In this document: positions 13,015 to 26,331 of the stretch, one piece after another
Numbering within the stretch: position 1 is the stretch's first letter
How the letters are laid out: the number at the start of each line of letters is the position of its first letter
From: Epiperipatus broadwayi
Taxonomy: Eukaryota > Onychophora > Udeonychophora > Euonychophora > Peripatidae
Direction: 5' to 3'
Assembly (NCBI GenBank): GCA_028023455.1
Contig: JAQFVV010006638.1
Location: 514,707 to 578,706 of the forward strand
DNA: 64,000 bases
Notes under the pieces: model-generated
What the model was told of the DNA's origin: nothing
Database searches by the model: none
The model's input: the letters and a program-made list of their open reading frames with translations, nothing else
Position numbers and translations under genes: made by a program

Positions 13015-14427
13015 TTATCTGGAGGTCCCTATGATCTCTATCCTCTGTCTGTTTATATGGACACTTCCATTCAGTCTCCACTCTATGTCATCCATCTCCC
13101 TGCACTCTTGGGTTCTGCTCTGTAAAATCCCTCTTTTTTCTTCCCATTGACCTTTATTAGGATCCCAACCATTTTTAATTATAAGTGGTTTCTTTGGAGG
13201 TGGTCTATATTTATATCTCCCATCCCTCTGGTCAGCCCTGGTGCTATCCAATGCATTGAGCAACTCAACAATCCAATCTACTGTCTTCCTCTTCATACTA
13301 ATCAGTATCTGTTCAATGTCTTTCAAGAAACCATGCCTAATCATCCAAATTATTTGCATTTCAGATAATGGATTAGATGTTATCATCCATAACTTAGCCA
13401 CTTGATGGTGAAAGAAGGTTGTCAATGATTCCCCCGGTCTTCATTTCTCCTGTGCTATCTGATGCAACATGTTTTCTTGGAGTTCCTCACTCCAATAACA
13501 GGTCACCAAAGCTTTATAATATTCTGCGAATGTTGTGGGCTTATGGAACAGTGAGTTCCACCACACTTGTGATTCACCCTGCAAATGACTGCAGGTGATC
13601 ACTATCTTGGCCTCCTCATTCATCCTGCGGAACTTGAAATATCTTTTGAGGCTTCCCAAGTGCTCTATAGGGCTTTCTCCTGGGTGTCCAGAGAAGACTT
13701 GTATCTTTAAGAACTGATGGAACCCGATAGGATTATCTATGTGATTTCCATAGCCCCAGTCTATATATCCTCCAGTGGCTCTTGGTTTGATGCCTTCTAC
13801 TTCTGTATTGGTGCTGTTACTGGCTGATGTTATCCTCTCCTCAAATTTAGACTCTAACCTTTCCACTACTCTCCCTACCTAACTTATGTCCCACTGCATG
13901 TTCACCAGCATCCTATTATTTTCTAATCTCATCACTTCAAATTCCTCCTCTTTATCTAACTGTCATTTCCACTTCATGCTGCCCTATGCCCACTCTCAGA
14001 TCAAATCTGCTGACTTTATATCTATACTCTCTGCCCTATCTAGTTCCTCACACTCATATGGTTCTATGCTTCTTGGTTCATCCAACTTGATTTCCCTGTC
14101 CTGTCCATTTCCTGTATCTTTTGCATCTGATTGCTTGGTGAAGTTACTCTCTATTTCTTCTATGGCTTCAGCAATTCTTTTGTTATTCTCCATTGCTAAC
14201 TTCGCACCCCATTCTTTCATCCTTCTTTCTTCCCTGTCCTGGCATTTCTTCATAAACTGCTCTTGTTCCATTCTCATTTGCATGAGCATATTCATTACAT
14301 CACTAAAGTCTATTTCATCTCTCACTTCCCTTTGGGTAATATCCCCTGCTTCCCTCTCCTTATGTTCACCCACTTCTCTTACTTCATTTACTTGATGGTC
14401 CATTTTAGTTTGGGACCTTGTACGCAT
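13015..14427 (-). pseudogene. E2 gag pseudogene
   Basis: Reads leftward from a start at 14427 (MRTRSQTK, a common Gag-like N-terminus). The first 143 codons are charged and coiled-coil-like (EEIESN, EEMKE-type heptads). After four in-frame stops (14.0-13.87 kb) the same frame continues through more coiled coil and then a capsid-like domain: FLKIQVFSGHPGESPIEHL, then QGESQVWWNSL. A TGA in the same frame at 13441-13443 separates this from a final 136 codons (HHQVAKLW, RKTVDWIVELLNALD). The capsid-like part aligns with E1 residues from about 208. No CCHC knuckle is seen. All parts lie in one frame, so point mutations rather than frameshifts broke it. Confidence 0.82.
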
Positions 14428-15462
14428 AGATATAATTTTTACTTAACACTTCTTGATATATATATTTTTTTTCTCTACTACTTTTTCCTTTCTATTTTGA
14501 TTTGCTATTTGGTTCTTTATTATATGATTATTAGCATTTAAAACACTAGCCAATCCAAACACACTTGCTCTTGTTTCCCATTTTGTCTACCTGCCCTAGA
14601 TTCATTTTGACTGCCTGCCTTACTTTGATGACTGCCCTCTATTCCACTATGTATGTAAACTCTTAATTCTTCTACTTACCTAAATGATGCACTTATATAT
14701 TTTTCATATTTTAACTTGACTTAAACACTATACTTTATTCCTTTCTCTTAACGATATATATAAATTCATTTATTTTAACTGTCTTTCCAATAATCTGCAT
14801 TTCTGACATACTTTAATACCAAGTGTATCATTTATTGATCACTTTATTGTTAAGGCTATTTAAAACTCATACACACATATATTTTTCAACTTACTAATAT
14901 CCTACGTTACCACTCCATTTCTACTTTATTGATTAGTTTATTGTTATGGCTATGAAATCATACATACATTTATTTTTTAACTTAACTGAAATACATGACT
15001 ATTTTAGAATCACACATATACATTTTTTTCAACTTAACTTACATACGGGACTATTTTTATTATTTATAATTAAAACCTTCCTGAAATTTTATTTTAATTT
15101 TATTTTATTCTACTGGACTTAAACACTTTATACTTCATTAACAGCAATTGTATCTAGATAATCTATCTTTGATCGCTACAATTATATTTGAATACTTCTT
15201 TTCTTACGTTGAATACAACACATAAAACTCCCGAAAGTTTTATTGATATTAAAAATTTCCCCCTTCTTTCTATCCTTTTTACACTTTTGATGTCGAAATA
15301 CATATATAAAGTATTACAAAGTGCAAAAAAAAAATTTACCCCCTTCCTCTTCGCTCCTCACCACTCTGATTTATTAAACTAATTTGATATATATTTTTTA
15401 AATATTTATTTTATTTTACAAAATTTACCCAACACGTGATTACCAATTGCACAGCAATAATA

Positions 15463-15480
15463 ATCCTGGACTGGCCCCCA
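15463..15480 (-). promoter_or_regulatory. E2 primer binding site
   Basis: On the minus strand TGGGGGCCAGTCCAGGAT begins 3 bases inside the 5' LTR. From memory of the well-known retroviral tRNA-Pro PBS (TGGGGGCTCGTCCGGGAT) it matches 15 of 18 positions, so proline tRNA is the likely primer. Confidence 0.7.
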
Positions 15481-15483
15481 AAA

Positions 15484-17057
15484 TGTAACAGAATAAATTA
15501 TTGAAGCACGTTTCTTTTTATTTATATATAATACGGATTTTTAAATTCAAATCATCCACCTTCTGATACTGCAAGCAAAGAGGACATATGGATATAAACA
15601 AAATCATATCCATACTTGACTGAACCTGGGATCATCTAGATATTGCCCCAGGTTATCTTTCCTGGTCAAACGTCTCTCGACTGCTATAATTATTAAAGAA
15701 TTACAGCCCTTGGATAAATTATAAATTTAATGGGATCAGAAATGCCGTACAACTAGTCTCACATGTTACTTAGTACTCAAAATGGAGTGATAATTCTAAC
15801 CCAAAACCCTCCGGTTATATTAACTATTTGAAATGGCAAAGAAATGAAATGAAACAGACAAAATAATTAAGGAACATTTAATATAATAAATAAATAACAA
15901 AAAAGAAATCAATTAAAATATTTATATACAATAAAAAAAGTCATTTAGATATAATGCTATGATTAAGTGTATGTGTTAAATCCTAAAAACGATTATAATT
16001 TATTACAATAAATTATCCATTTACAGTCGACATTCCCCGTATTATAAAGAGTCTAATTAGTGTCTATCTCATTAATATCTGGAATTTGCAATTGCTTTAA
16101 ATCAAAAGTATGTGCACCTGTGTTCTATATAGGTGTGTTATGTAATTTACCTAGGTTTTTCTTCTCCGACATGAGTGAATGTCCTGTTGACCATGATGGC
16201 GACTCTTAGGCTTGGATTTGGATTTGGTTTGTGAAATCTCTTCTTATGTCTGTAGTGACTTCTCCATACTAAGACATCAAGAGCAGGTGGATCATCAGGC
16301 AGGCGCTATACCGGCAGTTGTTACATGGCGAGGTGACTGTACAAGCACGGTGGGTCTGAATCAGCCAGCGATCATGATGGCCCTTCACCACACATCCTTG
16401 AAGCTTCAGTTATGTTTTACATTATTTTCATGTTCATACAATGTTCAGTATTTTATGTCAAGGTCCTTATACTCAGCTTTCTGGCTTTTTTTTTTCGCAA
16501 AATTTTAAAGGATTTTCATGTCTACTTTCTACTATATTCTAATCTGCTTCTAATCAGAACAGTGTCCTCACAGAAGTCTCTACATGAACTGTCCTAATTA
16601 ATTCATTGGTTTTTTTTCAAATTCTTTCATTATCTTGATCTTTTTGTTAATAGCTTTTCTTTCACACCTTTCACTTTACGATGCCTTCAACAGCGTATAC
16701 AAATTTACTTTTTCATACAATTTTGTAGCAATATTTTACATTTATTATTATTATTTTTTTTTTTTTTTAATAAAATTATTTTCAATTTGACATGCATTAA
16801 ACATTGCTCTCTTTATACATACTTTTGCACATGTAGTTCGTTTTTGTCAAAACGTGTACTTTTTTGGAATAGATCTTCATCTTTTGTCACATTTTAAATT
16901 CTATTTCTAATCTTATTTAAACTCCTCAATTTTTACTTTTTTTATAAATCATTTTAAGTTCCTATTTCATTTATATTTTCTTTCTCACTGTTGATTTTAA
17001 ACCAAATATACGATTTCAATATTTTCTAACTTTACTTCTTATATTTTTCAAAATACA
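15484..17057 (-). repeat. E2 right LTR (5' LTR)
   Basis: Starts TGTAACAGAA and ends AAATACA on the plus strand, giving TG...CA termini. Next to it lies the primer binding site. About 1574 bases, very close to the E1 LTR length, though the primary sequences are largely unlike. Confidence 0.85.
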
Positions 17058-17330
17058 CCTTTACCCCGATTAGCGATTGACTATTTAGCGATATTTCACA
17101 ATAGCGATCATCATCAATTTGTACCCACTACTTCAATTTACAATCAATTTTTCACTATAACAATCAGAAAAAATTTTAAAAAAAATTTTTTTGGCAGCCA
17201 TCTTGAGTTTTGCATCACTGATGATGTCAGAGATATAGGTATTTTAATATTTCCTGATTAATTGACTACTATTTATTGCAATTTTCACTGCATGTGGAAT
17301 CAGTTTTATATTTATTTAAAAGAGAACCAG
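17058..17330. repeat. Fragment related to the 26.3-kb DNA element
   Basis: Shares ATCATCAATTTGTA.CCACT and ACACCTTTA ends with 26332-26500 and with the reverse complement of 27750-27783. Probably a diverged single-ended copy of that transposon family, adjoining the end of E2. Confidence 0.5.
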
Positions 17331-18506
17331 GGCATAAACCCACTGATATCCGTTGCATCACATACCATAAATTAAAAAGCATGTAACTAAAAAGATCGGG
17401 AATTACGTTTTCTTGTCAATTAATGTTACAGAATTTTCTCCAATGTTCATAGATTAAAGCAAACATGTTGGCATAGGTAATTATACATTTCTTAAAATAA
17501 TCTTTTGTATAATAAAATCTAAATAACCTAAAATTAATAATGTACAATGAAAAGTTGATATTAAAGATAAATATTTTATTATGAGAAATCAAAATATTTA
17601 AATGATAAATTATAAATTACAAATAAATTAGAAAGCACATAAAATTTTCATCCAGACCATAATATTAAATAAATTCCATTCTTTTAAATTTCTTAAAGGA
17701 AGGAAGGAATGCATGGATAAAATACCTCTTTAGGGATATTTGGAATTCACAGTTAAAGTTTATTGTTAAATTTAATTTGCAAATATTTAATTTGACATAA
17801 TTTAGGGTATGAGTAGTATTAACTTACTGATAAGTTTAGCGAATTTATGTAGATTGTAATATACATGTATTTCTTGGTTTGAAGAGCTCATGGCCATTGA
17901 TTTTAACTACTGTCAACATATTTTATGTTCCTGGTTTGCTTTAAGGCTGGGCTCAAAGGTTTTCTTTGAGTGACTTCTTCATGGTGAAAGGTGTCTGCAA
18001 ATGCTCTAATTTCCCATCCACATGACAAATTAGTTCAGCATAGAATTATCCCAGATTCTTTGCGATCCAGGACCAGTCAAAAGAAAAGCAGACAAGACCC
18101 TGCTTGAAACTATTTTCATTTTATAGTCTTGACCAGTTTTCAGATTTCTGTGCATATGTACTTATCTTTTGTTTTATCATAAGGCAAGTTTTGTAATCTT
18201 ATGCAATTATTATTAGTTTTTAGTTACAAAGTTTCTTTTTTATAGAATATTTCTGCCATTTTTAATTAGCATAATCTTTCTTTTATTTATCTGGAGAAAC
18301 TATCTGTATGCACTTATATTCTTTCTATTTTAACTTTAAAGTAAATAGATAATATTGACACAAATACCTTTTATTATGCGTATCAAAAATACTTGTCATT
18401 GCACGTATCAAAAACAAATTCTAGTAACTAAAAACAAAAATGCGTCTTTTGAACAATCTTTAAATATTTTACCCTTTTTAAATATTACCAAATACCAATA
18501 TAGTTA
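17331..18506. other. AT-rich spacer, no gene seen
   Basis: A slightly less AT-rich patch at 17880-18110 has no sustained open frame on either strand. Nothing else was recognised. Confidence 0.45.
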
Positions 18507-18527
18507 GACCATCTATATGTAGATGGT

Positions 18528-18567
<40 letters not shown>

Positions 18568-18585
18568 CATCTATATGTAGATGGT

Positions 18586-18619
<34 letters not shown>
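18507..18619. repeat. Duplicated hairpin embedded in (TA)n
   Basis: A 20-base hairpin ACCATCTATATGTAGATGGT (8-bp stem, 4-base loop) occurs twice, each followed by ACAA and about 30 bases of (TA)n. The whole hairpin-plus-microsatellite unit is tandemly duplicated. Confidence 0.9.
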
Positions 18620-18621
<2 letters not shown>

Positions 18622-19680
18622 GAATACCAACAAAATGAGTAACATGCAGAAAATTAATAACAAACAAAATTTAATAACGACAAAATTTGCAATAAAGAAT
18701 TATCAATGGTAACCAAAATGAATTTAGTACTGAACCTCATAACAAAATATTATTAGCAGCAATATTGACCACTCAGCAAACTCTGACTCCACAGTCTATT
18801 GCTCAAATTGGGCTGTGTACAAATTTAATGAATGCATATACTCACAGTTTGTTCTGTACTTTCTCCTATAGAGCCTGTTAGATGTAAAAAAAACAAAATA
18901 AGATTTATGTAATTTGCTTTAGTCCCTAGCCAGCTATTGTTACCTTCAGAGGCATGGTCTTTGGGATTGCTTTCCTTGGTATGCAAACTGCCTATTGCTT
19001 CCTGGATAGTTTCTCACTGGCTTCTTTCAGCTCTGTTTTAATTCCATTTGGCTTTAAATACTCAGTATTAACAGTTCACAGCTAAACAACTTTGTAATGA
19101 ACATGCAAACAAATCTGCAAAAGTCAAAAAAGATCCTCTGCACTTTTCTCTACATGTTATTTATAGTTCTTGCTGATTTCCTTTGGGTTTTCAGTTTTTA
19201 TTCTTGATCGCTATTTTATTTCCTCAGATATCAATCAGTGTTTTCCCCTCTGGTATTTTTAGTCTTTTTTGACTTCGATTGTGTTAAGCAAATAATTCTT
19301 ATTAGTAAATCTCTCTTATCATTTATCAAACAGACTTTATTATTTGCCTCATGCAACTAATTTCTGTTGTTTATTTTAAGCAAATATTTCTTATCATTTA
19401 TATTAAATTCATTTAACTTCCAATACATGCTAATTAATTTTACTCTCTTTCACCTTAACTTTATCTGTTAGCCATCTATTAAATATATTTCTCTAAGTAT
19501 ATTTTCTTTGTCTTATTTTTTTTTCTTTTTCTGGAGTAATATGTCGCTTCTATAATTATTGGGTTTAAAGTTAAATATTAGTACGAAACATATCAAATTT
19601 ACCCCCTCCCCCCAGGAATCTTTCTAGTTAACAAATCTACTTTTTAAATCATTTAATTAAAATATTATTTAAACCATTAT
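18620..19680. other. AT-rich spacer, no gene seen
   Basis: A short minus-strand patch near 18930-19060 reads TELKEASEKLS before hitting stops; too short to assign. No element ends seen. Confidence 0.4.
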
Positions 19681-19689
19681 TGATTCACT

Positions 19690-21870
19690 GCAGAATTGTT
19701 TCTCCAAATTTAATCAGATTTCTTGGATCCCTAGCCGTTCTTTTCCACTTCATACCAGCAAACTTCCTGATTTCATCCATCCATCTCACAGTGTGTTCTC
19801 TTTCTACATTTTTTACAATCTCTTGGGATCTAATTTAAATCTTAAACTGTTAATCTATTATTATCTTTTTAAGAAATATAATCATCCCAATTCCATTTCA
19901 GTCTCTTAATTATTTCAATAACTCAGTGATACCTATTTTTTCTGTTATCACAAATATTTAGCTTTCAATCTTTTTTTGTGACTATACCTGACATAATCTC
20001 TTCATACTCAAGTCTCTGTATTGCTCTTATGTTAAGAATCCAAGTCTCAAATTCATAAGTATGAAATTGTAAAGCATATGTATTAAAAATCTTTTTCCAA
20101 ACACATAAACATGTTTTATTCTTATACCATGTTATTTCTACTAAAAATCTCCATCTGAATTAATAATCTGACCAATGAATTTTTTGTCATTAGCTTTTTT
20201 TAATTATGATGATCCATCTTTATTTTAACATTGTTTTAATTTTTTTTAACATTTATCTTTAGTCTAATTTTCTTATTTCCATTTGATATCTTGCAATATT
20301 TCCCTAAGTTCTGAAACACTATTTTCAAAAACAACCATATCATCTGCAAAATCCAAATAATTTAAATAGATACCATTTACTTTTTACTACCTTAGCTTCC
20401 CATTTCAATTCACAATATATTTCTCATCAAATTGCTGTAAAAAGTTTTAAAGATATAGAATCATCCAGTTATATATCTTTCTCAATGATAATATTCTTAT
20501 TATTATCATGAAATCTAATCACTGCCATTATATTTTAATAAATATTCTTCAGAATATGACAATATCCTGAGTCTATATATTGATGATCCAAAGCAAATAT
20601 CAATTCATAACCAATAAATCAAAAGCACAATGACAATTATTTATTATTTCTTTCTATAACTTATCTCAATACTCAGATGTGAGTCACAGTGCTAAAACCA
20701 TTTTAAAGTCCAGCTTGTTCTTTTGCTTGGTTTGAATCCAAAGCTAGAAGAATTGTAATTACTTTGGTAAAGATTTTGTGTAAAATTGACAGAAGACTCA
20801 TAGATATGTAAATTTGAATTTCTTTATTGCCTTTCTTAAATGCCAATATTGCTACTGCATTTTTTCAATAACTTAACATATTTTTATTATTTAGACATAT
20901 GATATATAACTTTGCCAGTAATTTTTCTATTTCTTCACCTACTTCTTTTAAAATATCAATCATTTCTTGGAAATTTTTCCTTTTTTTTAGATTTAATTGT
21001 ACATCTTGCCTCTTAAAATATTTACAATTCAGAAACTGTACTTTTTTATAGAACTCTTCCACAGACTATTTAATGCCACCTCTTTTTTAGTAATAATTCC
21101 ATCTTTTTTTCTTATTGCTTAAACAACTTTCCTATCAATGGTAAGATATTTTATATTGCTAAGACTTTTTAATCTCTTTTATAGCTTTCCTTGCCAATTC
21201 AATTATATTTTCTTATGTTATTAACTTTTTCATATCACTTTATAAAAACTATAGATATTCATTTCTTCTTAATGAATCATTCAAAAAAATAATTTATATT
21301 CCTTTTTTTCTTCATATATTGTAATGTTTAAGTAGAAAATTTACTGTTAAATTTTATTTTTTTGTGTGTGTGCCAGCTATCGTTTCTTGCAGTTTTAAGT
21401 AGAGTATCAATTATTTGCTTTTTAATTTCAGTCAAGTCTGAACAATATTCAAAGTCTGTTAATATTTTAAAAAGATTTGCAAGTTCTCATTTTAAATTTT
21501 CTGAAGTGTTTCTGAAAGTTAGAAATATCATCTGTAAATATTAACTTTTTAAATAATTTTGTTATCTCTTTAATTTTGCATTAAAAGATATTTTATATCT
21601 TATTAATGGACAAGACGATTATATCTTGTGTTGAATCTAGTAAGAACATAAAAATCTTGAAATACATACTTTCTCTTAGATAATTCAATGCTATTCTATT
21701 TGGATGGTTCCATATTTATTCAACATCTTTTTCAAAGAAAAAATGCTTAATATAGTTTTTCTTTTTCTGCGAATTCCATTTGCGTCCTCTTTCATTTCCA
21801 TCACTATAACCAAATTTAACCACAATCGTTTTCCAATTCTAGGATTAAATTCTACCATAACAATTTAAAA
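19690..21870 (-). pseudogene. RTE-type non-LTR retrotransposon pol, decayed
   Basis: Reading leftward with many stops and shifts: at about 21850-21650 remnants of the endonuclease C-terminal part (NPRIGKRL..NERG-like). At about 20850-20550 the RT start (FKKGNKEI, ISMSLLSILHKIFTKVI, then AKEQAGL). At about 20480-20330 the catalytic region, DDSISLKLFTAI followed by LDFADDMVVF, the FADD motif C. At about 19830-19690 the C-terminal block TVRWMDEIRKFAG..W...ARDPRN ending in a stop. The order and motifs are those of RTE/RTE-like endonuclease-RT proteins. The longest surviving piece is 65 codons (21062-20865). Non-functional; no poly-A tail or target duplication recognised. Confidence 0.8.
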
Positions 21871-24164
21871 TGTTGCTTGGTCTAATCAAAACAAATATAG
21901 TAAAAATAAAAAATATGTAGAATACTAACCATAAAATGTATAAATTATGTATTTATATTATGAAAAAAAATTAGCGCGCATAAGTATATGACTTTAGCAG
22001 ATACGCATATTTAAGTATGCTTATATTACTTTGGTTAGTTATAGGATATAATGAATGTATTAATATTATTCATTTTTCTTAAAATAAAAACCAAAACATA
22101 AAAATATTATGCTAGTTAAAAAACATATCTTCTTATACGTATTCGATCAGTGTTGTTCAGAAGGGAAAATTAAAGCTTATGAAGATGATTATTCTGTTAA
22201 AGGCATAATAATCAATGGCAAAGCCACAAAAATTTAACAACCGTACTATCGCTAATTTCTCGGCAGTAGCTGATGTCTCGAAAAGCTGTATTGCCTTCTA
22301 TGCACATAATACACTAATTAAAATGCTGAACTTTATATATATGATTTAAATAACCTATAATAATAAATTTACTAAGAATTTTTTCTTTCTCTTTATTTCT
22401 TTTAATATTCCATTTCTGCAGATTTTTCTTTATCTTTTTTATGCATTTGTGATTAAATTGGACACACTTGGTAGATCTAAAAGTTTTAAATTCTTCTCTC
22501 TTTTTTTAAACTTTGCATCGGTGAAGTCGTTAATCTCCACCAAAAGTCAATAAAGTTGCACTTCATTTAGGAAGACGATAATATTCCTTGGCCACGGGCA
22601 AACCACCGGCAAAGTGTAACTTTGAACTTCTGCCGCCTGCTATTAAGCTTTATTTTTTTTTTGGAGCGACACCCTTCGGAAATTACCTTAACTATAATAG
22701 TAATGTCTCGGAGGGGAGACTGAATACAATTGCGGTGCCTTTCACAACATTTTTTCAAAAAATTATTATTTTTTTCCTTCATGTTTGCTTATTTTAGCAC
22801 CTACCTTGAAACATCTATTGAACCTGACATAATTTCATTTCTTTATTATAAGAATTATACAAGGTAATGACGCAGTCATTATACGCGGGTGACTTGCTTT
22901 ATTTGTAAGATATTCTAAAGTTTTTAACATCGGAGTTCTAAATGTAAAGAAGCCGCTTATAAATTGTATTGGGAAAGCAATTTCTGGAACTAATTTTTTC
23001 TCCCTTATCTCATATTCGAAAAAAAGAAGAGAATTTAAATTTGTGTATAAAATTTTAAACTTTAAAGCTTTTTTTAGTTGACTATGAAATATTGGATTAA
23101 TAGCATTCAATTTTTTAAATAATTTTGTCTTATAGCTTACAGCAAAAACGTCTAAATATTTATGCTATGTTATTTCTATACAAAGATGGAGGGAGATAAT
23201 ACTTTGAAAAATAATTAGGAAGTATTCTTTAAACAAGTAAAAAAAAATGTTATTTTAATGAGAAATATTTTATTAATGAGCTTTATACTTTAATGAGTAT
23301 TCAAGTGACCTTCACATAATAATTAATTAGCTTTCAGTCACCGAACATTTTAATAAATTGTAAATCTTATAAATGTTTATCAATAAATTTAATATTTTTC
23401 AAATTAAAACTAAAATAAAACGTAATGACTAATCCATTATTTGGTTTAGTGGTGTGTATACTAAAATGAACTAGCCAAAGTTTAAGATAAACTTTTGTAC
23501 ATTATTTTTTAATTATATCTCTATTCTATATATGTGCGTGAAAACAAATATACCGGCACAAACGCATCGTTATCTGCCTTATATGTGAAAATAATTAAAA
23601 TTAAAAACTACGAATATTTCTTCACAAACAAATTTCTTCAACAGATAGTTCCCCAAAATACTTATTTTACGCGCAGGCGAGGAAAGCATTTGCGATGTTT
23701 AGAGTTTGATAATTTAAAAATATTCAATAAATAGAAAGTTTATTTTCTCATTTATATTTTTATAATATTATTGCCCAAGTAATTATAATAAATCGTCATG
23801 AATGTAACTCAGCAGAGAGTACATTACTTTAGACTGAGTTTTTGTTGTTATTCACGACTTAAAATGGTATTAATTAGTAAAAAATTAGGAATTATAATAT
23901 TTGGGGTAAAAAAAAACTAACTAATTTATGTGTAATGGTATATATTTATGTAAAAAAATGGAAGATATAGACATGAAAAAAAGTTGATAAGTTAAAGACT
24001 GATTTCTAAGAAAACTTTGACCCAGAAAGGGTTAAATGCAAATTATTAAAAGAAAATAATTACTAAGCTAGTAAATTATTGCTTTAAAATTAAATATATA
24101 CAAACATGGACGATATCACAAATTTCAGATATAGCATTTACATTATCATATATTAGCTGAAACA
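21871..24164. other. AT-rich spacer, function not recognised
   Basis: A less AT-rich segment at 22560-22760 (GGCCACGGGCAAACCACC) is open on both strands for about 70 codons but resembles nothing I know. Minus-strand frame 23110-22835 (91 codons) likewise. These may be diverged transposon or exon relics. Confidence 0.4.
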
Positions 24165-24490
24165 CACAGGCTTATATATACCTGTGTCTATATATGTAAT
24201 ATATAGGGTATATGAGCACAGACTTTCACATGACCCACCAGTCTCCACACTATCTCATAACACTGATACACACGAACACACATATGTTGAAAAGATAAAT
24301 AATCACCAATTACGTATTTCATGCTAAACCAGCAATCATCAGTTGGTCCAGATTACCATCTCTACACATATATGCTATAAGTGTTCAGATATATATTAAG
24401 ATAGCCAAACGTCATACTTTAATGGACAGGCTTCAATCTACTCCACACTCCAACTCTTCAACCTTCCATCCAATTGAAAATCTGATGATA
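24165..24490 (-). repeat. Dispersed repeat copy, minus orientation
   Basis: Close reverse-complement match to 8400-8760, including CAGTTGGTCCAGATTACCAT and the ATACCTGTGTCTATATATG end. Confidence 0.7.
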
Positions 24491-25164
24491 TAAAACTATG
24501 ATATGAGATCACTAAAAATGTGATAGATAGTTAATTATATAATTGAAAATTATTATTTAGAATGATTTTGAAGCAAAAATCTTATCTAATAAAGAATGTA
24601 AAACATTTATGCAATCCAGGGTCACAAATCAGTTGTCATTTTTGCGAAGTTTGTTTAGAACCGGCAATTCTAACATAATTTTTATGTATAATAACAGAAT
24701 ATGACACAATTTGAAAAAAAAAAAACATTCAATTTTAAAATATAATTTCTCTCAAAATTTATGGCACTCATATGAGCTGAGAATGTTTTCATTTTGTTTG
24801 TATCTTAAGTGGAATCTCTTTATCTTCCTGTGAGGGATACGTGTATTATACCTATTATGAAAGAATATCCAAATTAAAAAATATATATTTTTCAGTTGCC
24901 CAGCAGACTAATGATGGATAAACATGTAACTATATACACAATTTCAAAATATATCTGATCACAAGTATGCCTGATGAATAATTATAAAAAGGAAAAATAA
25001 ATTGTAATTACACAGCCTATTATTTACTTTTACATATATGGTTAGGATCTATGGTCAATGACATCAAAGAAGTTATTGTGTCAGAGCCAGACTAATATAA
25101 TCCAAGATTGCAAGATTCCGTTCTTCGATTAGAAAACTAAGTCGTTTTTTTTTTCATGTGTCAT
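24491..25164. other. AT-rich spacer, no gene seen
   Basis: No coding frame or repeat boundary supported. Confidence 0.4.
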
Positions 25165-25245
25165 AGCATCGGCGGGGAAGTGAACCCGCTAACCCGGGAC
25201 AACTGCTTGTAAGGCAGCTATGCTGACCTCTCGACCACCAATGCT
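25165..25245 (-). tRNA. Class II tRNA-like sequence (possible pseudogene or SINE head)
   Basis: On the minus strand an 81-base sequence folds as a tRNA with a long variable arm. The acceptor arms AGCATTG and CGATGCT pair over 7 positions with one G-U. The anticodon arm GCTGC-CTTACAA-GCAGT pairs over 5 positions, giving anticodon TAC. The T arm is GCGGG/CCCGC with an 8-base loop, one longer than normal. The A box (TGGTCGAGAGG) and B box (GGTTCACTTCC) each miss the consensus at about one position. A long variable arm suits Leu or Ser tRNA, yet TAC would read Val codons, so identity is doubtful. On the same strand an A-run follows about 10 bases after the acceptor, suggesting a retroposed copy rather than a functional gene. 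Confidence 0.5.
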
Positions 25246-26331
25246 TGACGTTGCAACAACATTGTAATGAATATAATTTAGTTTGTTATTAATGAATAAA
25301 AAAAAGCTATTTCCCTCTTTCTTAGAAATATTAAGTTGAATTATTATTAATTATGAAATGAAAAAATATCTTTCTTTAAATAATTTGAAAAGACTAACAA
25401 ATTTTAAAAATTATGTATTTTTATATTTATACAAATGTTGTGATTTAATAGAAATGTATTTTTGGTAAAACTTCTTCCCTAAAAAACTCTGTGTGCTTTG
25501 TCATTTATGGTATTGAATATTTTATAAACTTTTGAGCAATAAACCATAAAACAAAAACTGACACAACTATTAGAATTTTCTAATGCATAATTCTGCCAAG
25601 AATTAAATTTCAAAATTGAAAATGATTGTATTTTTATTTATTCCTCATTGCTATGATTAAATACAGAATGATTACGTTTTTCCTAATAAAAATATTATTG
25701 TATTAAACTACTCTTTACAAATTTTTATATAAATCAATTCTTGTACATTTAGATTTAAAAATTGAGAATGCTATAATTTTACAATGCCTACCAACTTACT
25801 ATAATAGTACTGATTCAAATAATAGTGTTTCAGTCATTCATCTTTTTAAAAAAATATTTTTTATGTCTGTAAATATGGCTATATTATATTTCTATGAAGA
25901 GGCGGGAGCACAAATATACTGTGTTTCTGACTTATTCTATCGTTTAAAACAACATAAAATATATGTTAATATACTTATAAATATGAATTTATAAGAGATT
26001 ATACTTACAATGGGTGTCTCTAATGATAGCCCACTAAAATTTTTTGGATAAGACAAATCTTCAACAAGTTTTGGTGCATTGTAAGTCTTGTAAAATAGTA
26101 GTGGCAGATATTAAGCCCATCAAGATGGAAAGAAAATAGGATTCCACAGACCTATAGTTTCAAGAGTCTATCACCTTGGGTGATACATATTTGTCACTAA
26201 TTTATAAATATAAAATTTCATTATATAATAAAAATAAATGAATAAAATAATTTTGCAATATTTTTTTTATCTTCATTCAATTGTTTTGTAGTCTTATTAT
26301 CTCTGAAAAATATAAATCAATTTTAATAATA
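25246..26331. other. AT-rich spacer, no gene seen
   Basis: Nothing supported beyond AT-rich sequence. Confidence 0.45.

Larger units (their letters stand above)
10223..17057 (-). mobile_element. LTR retrotransposon E2, gag-only, decayed
   Basis: Two long direct repeats (about 1.6 kb each) bound a 3.6-kb interior carrying a gag on the minus strand. A primer binding site sits immediately inside the right-hand LTR, which is therefore the 5' LTR. No protease, RT, RNase H or integrase motif was found in the interior on either strand. The gag resembles that of E1 (53614-60163), so both belong to one broader non-autonomous family. The LTRs differ at many positions and one has an internal duplication, so the insertion is old. 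The outer left boundary is uncertain by some tens of bases, and no target duplication could be matched. Confidence 0.85.

Noticed and set aside
13886-14395. 169-codon plus-strand open frame
   Set aside because: It is antisense to the E2 gag coiled coil and has Ser/Leu-rich shadow composition. 13147-13368 is likewise antisense to gag.
22567-22797. Gene in the less AT-rich patch
   Set aside because: Open on both strands for about 70 codons with no recognisable motif, splice sites or homologue.
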